From the NCBI GenBank assembly GCA_021773405.1, contig JAJFKD010000022.1:1-40429 (forward strand): 40,429 bases of DNA. The letters are read 5' to 3'. Of the stretch, positions 26,256 to 34,879 are shown one piece after another. The translations under genes were made by a program, and so were the position numbers. The notes beneath the pieces are model-generated. The model had not been told where the DNA came from, made no database searches, and saw only the letters and a program-made list of their open reading frames with translations. How positions within the stretch are numbered: position 1 is the first letter of the stretch; every line of letters starts with the position of its first letter. The stretch is from Porticoccus sp. Lineage in GTDB: Bacteria > Pseudomonadota > Gammaproteobacteria > Pseudomonadales > Porticoccaceae.

Positions 26256-28504
26256 TGTCTCAAAAGATCAATCGTCTTGTTGTCATAGGTTTAGGCTTGA
26301 TAGGCAGTAGCCTCGCTAAAGCTGCACGGGACAGGGGTCTTTGCAATGAGGTGATCGGCAGCTCTAGAAGCCCAGAAACACTTGTTAAAGCGATCAGCAA
26401 TGGAGTTGTTGATCGTGTGGTTGACCAGATTGAAGATGTGGCTAATGAGTTAGGTGAAGGGGATGTGGTTGTTATCGGTGTGCCAACACTAACGGTGCCA
26501 ACGATTGTACGCCAGCTTCAGCCATTATTAGCCGATACTGTGACGATCACTGATGTTGCCAGTGTTAAGGGCAGTGTAGTGGATACGGTTGCTGAGGTTT
26601 ACGGCCAAATACCTAGACAATTCGTCCCAGGTCATCCCATTGCTGGATCAGAAAAAAGTGGTGTGGATGCGGTGAATTCAACACTGTTTGACGATCATCG
26701 TGTCATTCTGACACCTCTGCCCGAAACTGGTGCTGATCATCTGCATAGGGTGAAGTCCTTATGGCAAGGTGTGGGTGCTGTAGTGACCGATATGTCGGTG
26801 GCAGATCATGATGAAATTTTAGCGGCAACTAGTCATTTGCCTCATTTGCTTGCCTATGCGTTGGTGGATACCCTATCGAATATGCGGGAAAACCAGGAAA
26901 TTTTCCGTTATGCCGCCGGAGGGTTTCGTGATTTTACTCGTATTGCCGCCAGTGACCCTTTGATGTGGCATGATATTATTGTTGCCAATGACAAGGCAGT
27001 ATTGTCAGTACTTAACCAGCTTACAGATCATATTGAATCTCTAAAACAGGCCATCGTTGCCTCAGATAGCGAAAAGCTGCTGGGGGTTTTTACTCGTGCC
27101 AGTGAAGCTCGTAACCATTTTACCAAAATGCTTGAAAATAAGGCCTATTTGGAACCCATGACACAAACGATAGATTACCGGGTAACTCCGGGAGGAAAAG
27201 TTTCTGGTGAAATTCGTATTCCCGGAGATAAGTCCATTTCCCATCGCTCCATTATGCTGGGATCCCTAGCAAAGGGAGTGACTGAAGTGACCGGCTTTCT
27301 TGAAGGAGAAGATAGCCTCGCTACATTGCAGGCCTTTAGAGATATGGGCGTCGTTATAGAGGGGCCTGTTGATGGTCGTGTTGTAATACATGGCGTAGGG
27401 ATTAATGGGCTAAAAGCACCAGCAGGACCGTTGTATTTGGGGAACTCAGGCACGTCTATGAGACTGTTGTCCGGTTTGCTGGCGGCGCAATCATTTGATG
27501 TGGAGTTAACAGGCGATGAATCACTGTCAAAACGCCCCATGGAAAGAGTAGCTGCACCTCTGCGCCAAATGGGCGCAGTGATTGAAACCGAAGAAGGTGG
27601 GCGACCTCCATTGCGCATTAAGGGCGGTCAACAGCTCAGAGGTATTGATTATGTATTACCAATGGCCAGTGCTCAGGTTAAGTCTTGTGTGCTATTGGCT
27701 GGGTTATACGCAGACGACAAGACCTCTACTACTGAACCGGCACCCACACGAGATCATACCGAGCGGATGCTCAGTGGCTTCGGTTATCAAGTGAATCGGC
27801 AGGGAGCTGTGGCAGATTTAACGGGTGGTGGTGAACTGGTCGCAACAAACATTGATGTGCCAGCAGATATTTCGTCAGCAACCTTTTATATGGTCGCTGC
27901 AGCCATAGCACCAGGGTCAGATATTACTTTGCTCCATGTAGGTATCAACCCGACCCGTATCGGCGTAATTAATATCCTGCAAATGATGGGCGCTGATATT
28001 CAGTTGCTTAATCAGGCTGAAGTGGGTGGAGAGCCCGTAGCTGATATTCGCATACGTTATGCACCCCTGCATGGCATTAATATTCCAGAAGATCAGGTGC
28101 CTCTGGCCATTGATGAATTTCCCGCGTTGTTTGTGGCGGCAGCCTGCGCTGAAGGGCAGACAGTATTAACTGGCGCAGAAGAGTTGCGAGTAAAAGAGAG
28201 TGACCGAATTCAGGCAATGGCGGATGGGCTGCAAACATTGGGTGTTGATGTGAAGCCAACACCTGATGGAATTGTTATTCAGGGTGGGGCTATTCAGGGC
28301 GAAGATATACAGGGCAATATCTTTGGCGGCGGCACGGTAGATAGTGAAGATGACCACCGTATTGCCATGTCATTTGCCGTCGCAGGGCTAAGAGCAAAAG
28401 ACAGTATCGTGATAAAAAATTGTAATAATGTTGCTACATCATTCCCGGGTTTTGTAGCGCTGGCCAACCAGGCTGGGTTAAAAATTGTCGAGGAAAAACG
28501 ATGA
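26255..28504 (+). CDS. tyrA-aroA: Fused prephenate dehydrogenase / EPSP synthase
   Basis: A 749-residue natural fusion. Residues about 1-300 are prephenate dehydrogenase, with the nucleotide loop [20 protein letters not shown], the [11 protein letters not shown] motif and [15 protein letters not shown]. From about residue 310, an EPSP synthase domain begins ([23 protein letters not shown]), with [44 protein letters not shown] and [14 protein letters not shown]. It therefore serves both the tyrosine branch and the sixth shikimate step. The same fusion is standard in Pseudomonas. AGGAGAG precedes the start, and the stop overlaps cmk (ATGA at 28501-28504). Confidence 0.97.
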   Translation: MSQKINRLVVIGLGLIGSSLAKAARDRGLCNEVIGSSRSPETLVKAISNGVVDRVVDQIEDVANELGEGDVVVIGVPTLTVPTIVRQLQPLLADTVTITDVASVKGSVVDTVAEVYGQIPRQFVPGHPIAGSEKSGVDAVNSTLFDDHRVILTPLPETGADHLHRVKSLWQGVGAVVTDMSVADHDEILAATSHLPHLLAYALVDTLSNMRENQEIFRYAAGGFRDFTRIAASDPLMWHDIIVANDKAVLSVLNQLTDHIESLKQAIVASDSEKLLGVFTRASEARNHFTKMLENKAYLEPMTQTIDYRVTPGGKVSGEIRIPGDKSISHRSIMLGSLAKGVTEVTGFLEGEDSLATLQAFRDMGVVIEGPVDGRVVIHGVGINGLKAPAGPLYLGNSGTSMRLLSGLLAAQSFDVELTGDESLSKRPMERVAAPLRQMGAVIETEEGGRPPLRIKGGQQLRGIDYVLPMASAQVKSCVLLAGLYADDKTSTTEPAPTRDHTERMLSGFGYQVNRQGAVADLTGGGELVATNIDVPADISSATFYMVAAAIAPGSDITLLHVGINPTRIGVINILQMMGADIQLLNQAEVGGEPVADIRIRYAPLHGINIPEDQVPLAIDEFPALFVAAACAEGQTVLTGAEELRVKESDRIQAMADGLQTLGVDVKPTPDGIVIQGGAIQGEDIQGNIFGGGTVDSEDDHRIAMSFAVAGLRAKDSIVIKNCNNVATSFPGFVALANQAGLKIVEEKR

Positions 28505-29199
28505 GTGAAAAACGCGTACCTATTGTCACCATTGATGGTCCAAGTGGATCAGGGAAAGGGACGGTATGCCAGTTGATGGCAACTAAACTTGGCTTTCACT
28601 ATCTGGATAGTGGTGCGTTGTATCGTTTGTTGGCCTTGGCGGCTAAGAGGCATGGCGTTGAGTTGGGTAATGTAGAATCTTTAGCGGTGCTTGCAGCCCA
28701 TATGGATATTTCTTTTCATATGAATAAAGAAGGGTCGCAACCAAAGGTTATGCTGGAAGGAGAGGATGTTTCTTCATTGATTCGCAGTGAAGAGGTAGGA
28801 TCAAACGCTTCAAAAGTAGCCGCTCTCCCTGAAGTTAGGTCAGCACTGTTACAGCGCCAACGAGCTTTTGCTGTGGCGCCAGGTTTAGTCGCAGATGGCC
28901 GAGATATGGGAACGGTGGTTTTCCCCGATGCTGATGCCAAAATTTTCCTTACAGCCAGCCCAGAAGAGCGGGCAGAAAGGCGCTATAAGCAGTTGATAGA
29001 TAAAGGGGAAAGTGTTAGTCTTGCCGCCCTCGTCGAGCAGGTCAGAAAACGGGATGAGCGGGACATGAACCGCAAAGCATCTCCGTTAGTACCTGCAACC
29101 AATGCAGTAGTGTTGGATAGCTCTGAAATGAGTATTGATGAGGTGTTGAACTCTGGGCTCGAAATTGTTGAAAAAATTGGCATACAACCCAGACAATAA
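28501..29199 (+). CDS. cmk: Cytidylate kinase
   Basis: A 232-residue CMP/dCMP kinase. It has the P-loop [22 protein letters not shown] near residues 10-31, [15 protein letters not shown], the [24 protein letters not shown] segment and the lid region [10 protein letters not shown], then [16 protein letters not shown]. It transfers phosphate from ATP to CMP or dCMP. The start codon overlaps the tyrA-aroA stop. It sits before rpsA, the order conserved across gammaproteobacteria. Confidence 0.97.
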   Translation: MSEKRVPIVTIDGPSGSGKGTVCQLMATKLGFHYLDSGALYRLLALAAKRHGVELGNVESLAVLAAHMDISFHMNKEGSQPKVMLEGEDVSSLIRSEEVGSNASKVAALPEVRSALLQRQRAFAVAPGLVADGRDMGTVVFPDADAKIFLTASPEERAERRYKQLIDKGESVSLAALVEQVRKRDERDMNRKASPLVPATNAVVLDSSEMSIDEVLNSGLEIVEKIGIQPRQ

Positions 29200-29220
29200 A
29201 CAAAAAAAGCAGTAACGGTC

Positions 29221-29292
29221 GGCTATTACGATATTTAACCAGATGTAATCGTATTAGCCTTTAACTCATAGCCCGCATAACTGGTGATGCGG
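29221..29292 (+). other. Structured rpsA leader (two stem-loops)
   Basis: In the cmk-rpsA gap, GGCTATTACGAT (29221-29232) pairs with ATCGTATTAGCC (29248-29259) with one mismatch. CCGCAT (29273-29278) pairs with ATGCGG (29287-29292) around AACTGGTG. The rpsA ribosome site itself is weak (AGGT at 29348-29351). E. coli rpsA has a structured leader bound by S1 for autoregulation, and this could be the counterpart; that role is inferred. Confidence 0.5.
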
Positions 29293-29359
29293 TAAAGAGA
29301 CTGTGGTCACGGCTTCCAATGCCAGTAAGCCCACATCTCGTATTCATAGGTATACCTCC

Positions 29360-31042
29360 ATGAGCGAAAGCTTCGCAGAATTATTTGAAGAAAGTTTAAA
29401 AACCGTCGAAATGAACACTGGTGCCATTGTTACTGGTGTAATCATTGATATTGATAAAGATTGGGTCACTGTACACGCTGGACTGAAGTCCGAAGGTGTT
29501 ATTGCTAAAAGCCAATTTTTCGACGATAACGGAGAAGTCAGCCTTGAAATAGGTGACGAAGTACAGGTTGCTTTGGAAGCAGTAGAAGATGGCTTTGGTG
29601 CCACTCGCCTGTCTAGAGAAAAAGCCCGTCGTTCAGAATCTTGGATTGAGCTAGAAGCAGCTCATACAGCTGACGAAGTGGTTAAAGGTGTTATTAGCGG
29701 TAAGGTCAAAGGTGGCTTTACTGTAGATGTGAATGGTCTGCGTGCCTTTCTACCAGGTTCTTTGGTTGATGTTCGTCCAATTCGTGACACTGCTCACTTG
29801 GAGAATAAACCTCTCGAATTTAAAGTGATCAAGCTTGATCAAAAACGCAACAATGTTGTGGTTTCTCGTCGTGCTGTAATGGAGCAAGTGAACACTGAAG
29901 AGCGTGATGAATTGCTTGCTAAGTTGGAAGAGGGTATTGCTCTCAAGGGTATCGTTAAGAACCTTACCGACTATGGTGCTTTCGTTGATCTCGGTGGTAT
30001 TGATGGCTTGTTGCACATTACGGATATGTCTTGGAAGCGTATTAAGCATCCAAGTGAAATCGTCAATGTTGGCGATGAGATTGATGTTAAAATATTGAAG
30101 TTCGATCGTGAGCGTAGCCGTGTTTCTCTGGGTATGAAGCAAATGGGTGAAGATCCATGGGCAGATATCTCTGGTCGTTATCCTGAAGGTGCACGTGTTA
30201 AAGCAACCGTTACTAATCTTACTGACTACGGTTGTTTTGCCGAGTTGGAAGATGGTGTAGAAGGTTTAGTACACGTTTCTGAAATGGATTGGACTAACAA
30301 AAACATCCACCCATCTAAAGTTGTTCAATTGGGCGATGAAGTAGAAGTAATGATTCTGGATATCGACGAAGAACGTCGTCGTATTTCTCTGGGTATCAAA
30401 CAATGCTTCATGAACCCTTGGGATGAGTTTGGTACTACTCATGCTAAAGGTGAGAAAATTACGGGTAACATCAAATCGATTACTGATTTTGGTATCTTTA
30501 TCGGCCTTAACGGTGGTATTGACGGTTTGGTTCATCTGTCTGATATTTCCTGGGATGAAGAAGGTGAAGAAGCCGTTCGTAACTACAAGAAAGGCGATGA
30601 AGTTGAAACTGTTATTTTGTCGATTGATCCAGAAAGAGAGCGTATTTCTCTGGGCATGAAACAATTGTCTGATGATCCTTTCTCTAGCTATGTGACAGAG
30701 AATGATAAAGGTACGATTGTTACTGGTACTATTAAAGAAGTGGATGCCAAAGGTGCAGTTGTCGTTTTGAGTGAAGGAGTAGAAGCACAACTGAAAGCTT
30801 CTGAGCTCTCACGTGAGAAAGTAGAAGATGCGAGCAAGATTCTTAATGAAGGCGAAGAAGTAGAGGCTAAAATTGTTAATGTGGATCGTAAGAACCGTAC
30901 GATCAACCTCTCCATCAAAGCGAAGGATGTTGCAGAAGAAAAAGCAGCGATCAAAGAGCACAAGAAGTCTGAAACGGATAATATTTCCCCAACGACTATT
31001 GGTGATTTGATTAAAGCTCAGATGGACACAAAAGAGAAGTAA
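29360..31042 (+). CDS. rpsA: 30S ribosomal protein S1
   Basis: A 560-residue S1 with six S1/OB-fold RNA-binding repeats. The start [18 protein letters not shown] is the conserved one; an upstream in-frame GTG at 29303 would add 19 unlikely residues. Repeats appear as [27 protein letters not shown]-like cores, [91 protein letters not shown] and a last, weaker repeat. S1 recruits mRNA to the 30S subunit. Length is typical. It is followed by ihfB, as in Pseudomonas and E. coli. Confidence 0.98.
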   Translation: MSESFAELFEESLKTVEMNTGAIVTGVIIDIDKDWVTVHAGLKSEGVIAKSQFFDDNGEVSLEIGDEVQVALEAVEDGFGATRLSREKARRSESWIELEAAHTADEVVKGVISGKVKGGFTVDVNGLRAFLPGSLVDVRPIRDTAHLENKPLEFKVIKLDQKRNNVVVSRRAVMEQVNTEERDELLAKLEEGIALKGIVKNLTDYGAFVDLGGIDGLLHITDMSWKRIKHPSEIVNVGDEIDVKILKFDRERSRVSLGMKQMGEDPWADISGRYPEGARVKATVTNLTDYGCFAELEDGVEGLVHVSEMDWTNKNIHPSKVVQLGDEVEVMILDIDEERRRISLGIKQCFMNPWDEFGTTHAKGEKITGNIKSITDFGIFIGLNGGIDGLVHLSDISWDEEGEEAVRNYKKGDEVETVILSIDPERERISLGMKQLSDDPFSSYVTENDKGTIVTGTIKEVDAKGAVVVLSEGVEAQLKASELSREKVEDASKILNEGEEVEAKIVNVDRKNRTINLSIKAKDVAEEKAAIKEHKKSETDNISPTTIGDLIKAQMDTKEK

Positions 31043-31045
31043 TGG

Positions 31046-31082
31046 TTAGATTAGGGGTAATAATGATATTACCCCTATCTAA
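31046..31082 (+). other. Long hairpin between rpsA and ihfB
   Basis: TTAGAT (31046-31051) and AGGGGTAAT (31053-31061) pair with ATTACCCCT (31068-31076) and ATCTAA (31077-31082), leaving one bulged T. It begins four bases after the rpsA stop. No T run follows, so it may be a partial terminator, an mRNA-stabilising structure or a processing site before ihfB. Confidence 0.65.
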
Positions 31083-31106
31083 TACATAGTTAGCTAATAA
31101 AAAATT

Positions 31107-31400
31107 ATGACAAAATCAGAATTGATCGATCATATTGTGACTCAACAAGATCAGCTTCCCCCTAAGGATGTTGAGCTTGCTGTAAAAATGATTCTCGAGC
31201 GTATGACACAATCACTTGTGAATAACGACCGCATTGAAATCAGGGGCTTTGGTAGCTTCTGCCTTCACTACCGTGCACCACGCATTGGTCGTAATCCAAA
31301 AACAGGCGATTCTGTGGAGTTATCTGGAAAATCAGTTCCTTACTTCAAACCAGGAAAAGAGCTTAGAGAAAGGGTGAATGATAGCCTGACAAAAAGCTAA
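31107..31400 (+). CDS. ihfB: Integration host factor subunit beta
   Basis: A 97-residue IHF-beta (HU family) DNA-bending protein. It begins [23 protein letters not shown], has [31 protein letters not shown] (the DNA-contacting arm, with the conserved Pro of RNPKTG) and ends [11 protein letters not shown]. With the alpha subunit it sharply bends specific sites in recombination, replication and transcription. Location directly after rpsA is the conserved one. It is closed by a terminator at 31463-31494. Confidence 0.97.
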   Translation: MTKSELIDHIVTQQDQLPPKDVELAVKMILERMTQSLVNNDRIEIRGFGSFCLHYRAPRIGRNPKTGDSVELSGKSVPYFKPGKELRERVNDSLTKS

Positions 31401-31462
31401 TACTATTGGTGAGAGGTTTGGTCTCGATAATCAAGGTCAAGAGTGACAACTTTGGTTACAAT

Positions 31463-31494
31463 AAACGGCAAGGCATATGGCTTGCCGTTTTTTT
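31463..31494 (+). terminator. Rho-independent terminator after ihfB
   Basis: AAACGGCAAG (31463-31472) pairs perfectly with CTTGCCGTTT (31481-31490), with loop GCATATGG and a run of seven T from 31488. It separates the ribosomal/IHF unit from lapA. Confidence 0.92.
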
Positions 31495-31520
31495 ATGGAA
31501 ACTTTTTTTAGGTGAGTCGG

Positions 31521-31553
31521 TAAGGTAACTGGGAATTTAAGGTAACTGGGAAT
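31521..31553 (+). repeat. Tandem duplication of the lapA ribosome-binding region
   Basis: TAAGGTAACTGGGAAT occurs at 31521-31536 and again at 31538-31553, separated by one T (17-base unit). The second copy runs into the lapA ATG (31552-31554) and supplies its AAGG site. The first copy carries the same AAGG but lacks an ATG, since T replaces G after AAT. Confidence 0.9.
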
Positions 31554-31851
31554 GGCATTATTAAAAAAGCTTTGGTGGCTTCTCATAGCAATTGCTGCTA
31601 TTTGGTTGGGTATATGGGTAGTTGTTGATAATCCTGATCCTGTGGCATTTAAGTTATTTGGTTTTGAAACAAAACCGCTTCCGGGGGGATTATGGTTGCT
31701 AGCAACATTTGCTGTTGGTTGTGTAGTTGCTCTAGTTGCCAGTTCACCAGCACTTGTTAAACTCAACCATCGAGTAAGGCGTTTAAACAAGCAATTAATT
31801 AAAATAAAAGCGTCTACAGTAAAAAATACTGATGCTGTAAAAATAGACTAG
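31552..31851 (+). CDS. lapA: Lipopolysaccharide assembly protein A domain protein
   Basis: A 99-residue inner-membrane protein of the LapA/YciS (DUF1049) family. Two membrane helices are clear: about residues 8-24 (LWWLLIAIAAIWLGIWVVV) and about 44-63 (GGLWLLATFAVGCVVALVAS). Between them lies the family segment NPDPVAFKLFGFETKPLPGG. A basic C-terminal coil follows (RVRRLNKQLIKIK). LapA works with LapB to control LpxC turnover, and so LPS output, in enterobacteria. lapB follows after 10 bases. The start is preceded by a duplicated ribosome site. Confidence 0.88.
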   Translation: MALLKKLWWLLIAIAAIWLGIWVVVDNPDPVAFKLFGFETKPLPGGLWLLATFAVGCVVALVASSPALVKLNHRVRRLNKQLIKIKASTVKNTDAVKID

Positions 31852-31861
31852 TTTGATTTAA

Positions 31862-33073
31862 ATGATGCTTGAAGGGCTATACTCGCAAGGGTTATACATT
31901 GGTGTTTTAGTATTACTAGCTCTTTTGGCATGGTTTTTAGGGCGAGTAAGTGGTTTTCGAAAGGCACAGAAAAAACCAAATGCTGAATTAGCAAAGCATT
32001 ATTTTCAGGGCGTAAATTTCCTTCTTAATGAACAACCCGATCAAGCGATTGATGTCTTTATCCGATCTGTTGAAGTAACACCTCAAACACTTGAAACACA
32101 TCTCTCTCTCGGCAATTTGATGCGCCAAAAAGGGGAAGTAGATCGAGCCATTCGAGTGCATCAAAACTTACTTTCTCGTCCAAACCTTAATCCCCAGCAA
32201 GTTCGACAAGCACACCTTGAGTTGGCAAAAGATTACCTTAAAGCCGGATTGTTTGACCGTGCTGAGCGCCTTTTCCTTGAATTAGTAGAAGATTCTTCTG
32301 GGGATATTAGACAGCAGTCATTACGACACCTTGTACAAATCTATAGAAATGAACAGGAATGGGAAAAAGCCATACGTGCTGCCAGTATGATGGAAAAAAA
32401 GCTCTTTGGTCATGCAAAAGAGGAACTGGCTGTAGAGCAGGCTCATTTTTGTTGTGAACTTGCGGAGCAAGCTAAAGAAAGAGGCGACAACCTCGATGTA
32501 AGGCGTCATTTAAAGCTGGCGCTAAAATGTAATAAAAATTCTGCTAGAGCCAATATACTTTGGGGGGATCAGGAGATGATTGCTCTCAATTTTGGCAAAG
32601 CACTTAAACGGTTTCGACAAGTTCCCCAACAACAACCAGACTGTTTACCTCAAATTCTTGATAGGGTTCGCCGTTGCTACCATGAATTAGGTGACTACGA
32701 TGGCTTGTTAAAACAATTGACCCTTTGGTTGCGGGAATACCCTAGTAGCAGCATGTTAAAGGCTACAGTTGAGGTTGTAAGCAGTGAAGAGGGCGAAGAG
32801 AAGGGATCAGAGTTTTTGATTAAACACCTTAAAGCAATGCCTTCTATTAAGGGCGTGAATACCTTATTAGAAATGCAGATGTCCCGAATAGAGAAGGGGG
32901 CAGTAAAAGAAAACTTATCGTTGCTAAAAAATATTTTAGGGTCTATGGACTTAACCCAAGCCACCTATCGTTGTACTCAATGTGGTTTTAAGGGAGCTCA
33001 CCTTCACTGGCTGTGCCCTCAATGTCAGAACTGGGAAACTATCAGGCCTACCAGGGGTATGATGGCCGAATAA
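31862..33073 (+). CDS. lapB: Lipopolysaccharide assembly protein B
   Basis: A 403-residue LapB (YciM). An N-terminal membrane helix at about residues 11-27 (GVLVLLALLAWFLGRVSGFRKA) is followed by tetratricopeptide repeats through about residue 360, including HYFQGVNFLLNEQPDQAIDVFIRSVEVTPQTLETHLSLGNL split over two helices per repeat. The C-terminal rubredoxin-type metal site is CTQC ... CPQC (near residues 369-390) within CGFKGAHLHWLCPQC. LapB presents LpxC to FtsH for degradation (E. coli knowledge). Start is one of two adjacent ATGs (31862, 31865); no strong ribosome site is visible, suggesting coupling to lapA. Confidence 0.93.
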   Translation: MMLEGLYSQGLYIGVLVLLALLAWFLGRVSGFRKAQKKPNAELAKHYFQGVNFLLNEQPDQAIDVFIRSVEVTPQTLETHLSLGNLMRQKGEVDRAIRVHQNLLSRPNLNPQQVRQAHLELAKDYLKAGLFDRAERLFLELVEDSSGDIRQQSLRHLVQIYRNEQEWEKAIRAASMMEKKLFGHAKEELAVEQAHFCCELAEQAKERGDNLDVRRHLKLALKCNKNSARANILWGDQEMIALNFGKALKRFRQVPQQQPDCLPQILDRVRRCYHELGDYDGLLKQLTLWLREYPSSSMLKATVEVVSSEEGEEKGSEFLIKHLKAMPSIKGVNTLLEMQMSRIEKGAVKENLSLLKNILGSMDLTQATYRCTQCGFKGAHLHWLCPQCQNWETIRPTRGMMAE

Positions 33074-33168
33074 TTTATGTAATAAATATTTAAAGCTGAC
33101 GTTATGGGTAACGGTGGTTTTAAGGTGGCAAATTTTCTGTAAACAACTCAGCTATACATAACTCAATT

Positions 33169-33882
33169 ATGAATAACATAACAACAAATGATTCAAAAGT
33201 AATAGTCGCTCTGGACTACAATAATCCAACATTAGCCAATCAATTTGTGGATTCGATTTCCCCTGAACTGTGTAAATTAAAGGTAGGGAAGGAGTTGTTT
33301 ACTCTTTCTGGTCCTGAGTTTGTAAAAGGGCTTGTTAATAAAGGCTTCGATGTTTTCCTTGATCTCAAGTTTCATGATATCCCCAATACTGTATCCAGTG
33401 CTGTCAGGGTTGCTGCTGATCTTGGTGTGTGGATGACGGATGTTCATGCTTCCGGTGGCCGTCGTATGATGGAAGGGGCAAAGAATGCACTAGAGCAGTG
33501 CGGTAGTGACATGCTGTTGATTGCTGTAACTGTATTAACTAGTTTTGATCAAAAAGACATGGATGAACTGGGTCTTAATTGCAGTCCAGAAGAGCAGGTT
33601 CACAGGTTGGCTGCATTAGCTAAAAGTTCGGGTATGGATGGTGTTGTTTCTTCCGCAATGGAGGCTCAAGGGTTAAGGCAAGCATTAGGCGAAGGGTTTA
33701 CACTGGTAACGCCAGGTATTCGCCCTGCTTCAGCGGCAGGGGATGATCAACGTAGAGTTGTGACACCATCTCAGGCTATGGCAAATGGCAGTAGTTATTT
33801 GGTCATAGGGAGACCTATTACTCAATCCCTAGATCCCGTTGCAACATTACTTGAGATTAATAAAGAAATCTCGCAAAATTAG
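33169..33882 (+). CDS. pyrF: Orotidine 5'-phosphate decarboxylase
   Basis: A 237-residue TIM-barrel enzyme for the last step of UMP synthesis. Motifs: VIVALDYNNP at the start, KVGKELF, the catalytic FLDLKFHDIPNTV (Lys and Asp), VTVLTSFDQKDMDELG, and the phosphate loop VTPGIRPASAAGDDQRRVVTP followed by YLVIGRPIT. All expected residues are present and length is normal. It lies 95 bases after lapB, a linkage also seen in E. coli (lapA-lapB-pyrF). Confidence 0.97.
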   Translation: MNNITTNDSKVIVALDYNNPTLANQFVDSISPELCKLKVGKELFTLSGPEFVKGLVNKGFDVFLDLKFHDIPNTVSSAVRVAADLGVWMTDVHASGGRRMMEGAKNALEQCGSDMLLIAVTVLTSFDQKDMDELGLNCSPEEQVHRLAALAKSSGMDGVVSSAMEAQGLRQALGEGFTLVTPGIRPASAAGDDQRRVVTPSQAMANGSSYLVIGRPITQSLDPVATLLEINKEISQN

Positions 33883-33949
33883 TTTCAGCGGCACATGGAG
33901 TGCCGTTATTTTAACGAAATGGAGTGCCTTTAGGCACAAGGAGTTCGAC

Positions 33950-34267
33950 ATGCAACAGGTAAAAAACTTTACCAAAATTCTATTATTATCTTTTGTTACT
34001 TTTTTCCCGTTATGGCACACATCAGCTATTGCTTCTGATAGCCAAAACACTGCTGTGGAGAAAGTGGTATCTACTATTAATATCAACACAGCAAGTGCAC
34101 AAGAGTTATCTGAGAGGCTTAATGGAGTGGGCATAAAGCGAGCAGAAAGTATCGTTCAATATCGCCAGACCCATGGAGATTTTTCATCAGTTGACCAGCT
34201 GATAGCTGTTAAAGGTATTGGCGAAAAAGTTCTAGAAAAAAATAAATCACTTATAGTAGTGAAATAG
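33950..34267 (+). CDS. ComEA-like helix-hairpin-helix DNA-binding protein
   Basis: A 105-residue exported protein. The start is ATG 33950, six bases after AAGGAG; the frame is open further upstream, but only this start gives a clean signal peptide (residues 1-27, ending SAIAS). The mature part carries the ComEA HhH domain: STININTASAQELSERLNGVGIKRAESIV, then YRQTHGDFSSVDQLIAVKGIGEKVLEKN. Such small periplasmic proteins bind DNA without sequence preference and can take part in DNA uptake, although many have no tested role. It is followed by a terminator at 34289-34318. Confidence 0.88.
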   Translation: MQQVKNFTKILLLSFVTFFPLWHTSAIASDSQNTAVEKVVSTININTASAQELSERLNGVGIKRAESIVQYRQTHGDFSSVDQLIAVKGIGEKVLEKNKSLIVVK

Positions 34268-34288
34268 TAAACCTCTAAGTAGTTTTAT

Positions 34289-34318
34289 AAGGCCAACCTT
34301 TATAGGTTGGCCTTTTTT
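34289..34318 (+). terminator. Rho-independent terminator after the ComEA-like gene
   Basis: AAGGCCAACC (34289-34298) pairs with GGTTGGCCTT (34305-34314) around TTTATA, followed by four T. It isolates the pyrF/ComEA-like unit from the downstream SnoaL-like gene. Confidence 0.92.
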
Positions 34319-34392
34319 ATTGTTTTTCGGTTTATTTTTAAGCCAAGTCACACAATAATGAGTAGAACAACTAACGATGTAATAGGTCATTA

Positions 34393-34848
34393 ATGAAAAG
34401 CTGTCTTCAAGGCTATATCGATCTCCTGGAGTCTCTTAGTCTCGATAACGTAGAGCAACTATATGAATACGTAGCGGAAGAGATTGTTTTTTCAGACCCT
34501 TTTAATAGGATTTCGGGGTCAAAGGCATATGTAGGCTTACTGAAAGACATGTTTGAAAAGCTTGATAACGTGCAATTTACTGTTTATGAATCGTTATACC
34601 AGGAAAAAGAGCAGTTAGTGGGTAATCCAGAAAATAATACTGCTTATCTTTATTGGAATTTTTCGGCAAATTCAGGTGCTACGGGTAAGCTAAATTTTGA
34701 TGGCTCAAGTCGATTAGTATTTAATCAAGGCGGAAAAATTAGTTCTCACCAAGATTTTTGGGATGGATCAGTTATTTTTCAAAAAATCCCTATTTTGGGT
34801 GCTATTCTACAAGCCATTAAAAATAAAATTAGCTACCATAAAGGCTAA
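34393..34848 (+). CDS. SnoaL/NTF2-like protein
   Basis: A 151-residue protein with the nuclear-transport-factor-2-like fold pattern: an N-terminal helix pair (LQGYIDLLESLSLDNVEQLYEYVAEEIVFSDPFNR), a G(S)KAYVGLLKDMFEKL helix, and strands ending in the GGKISSHQDFWDGS motif typical of this group. Small polyketide-cyclase-like members of this family often sit beside CFA-type methyltransferase, DUF1365 and FAD oxidoreductase genes in ECF/ChrR-controlled clusters. Here it converges on that cluster from the other strand (31-base gap). No TGATC-N16-CGTAA element is visible upstream. Its reaction is unknown. An AGGT site precedes the ATG. Confidence 0.75.
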   Translation: MKSCLQGYIDLLESLSLDNVEQLYEYVAEEIVFSDPFNRISGSKAYVGLLKDMFEKLDNVQFTVYESLYQEKEQLVGNPENNTAYLYWNFSANSGATGKLNFDGSSRLVFNQGGKISSHQDFWDGSVIFQKIPILGAILQAIKNKISYHKG

Positions 34849-34879
34849 TAAAAATAGTAAGTTACACAGTCCACCCAAT

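Noticed and set aside
27440-27500. Possible glyphosate-tolerant EPSP synthase
   Set aside because: The loop reads GNSGTSMR with the sensitive-type Gly kept; no alanine substitution is seen.
30266-30790. Long open frame on the minus strand inside rpsA
   Set aside because: The repeated S1 domains leave the antisense frame open; the translation is Phe/Asn-rich with no family resemblance.
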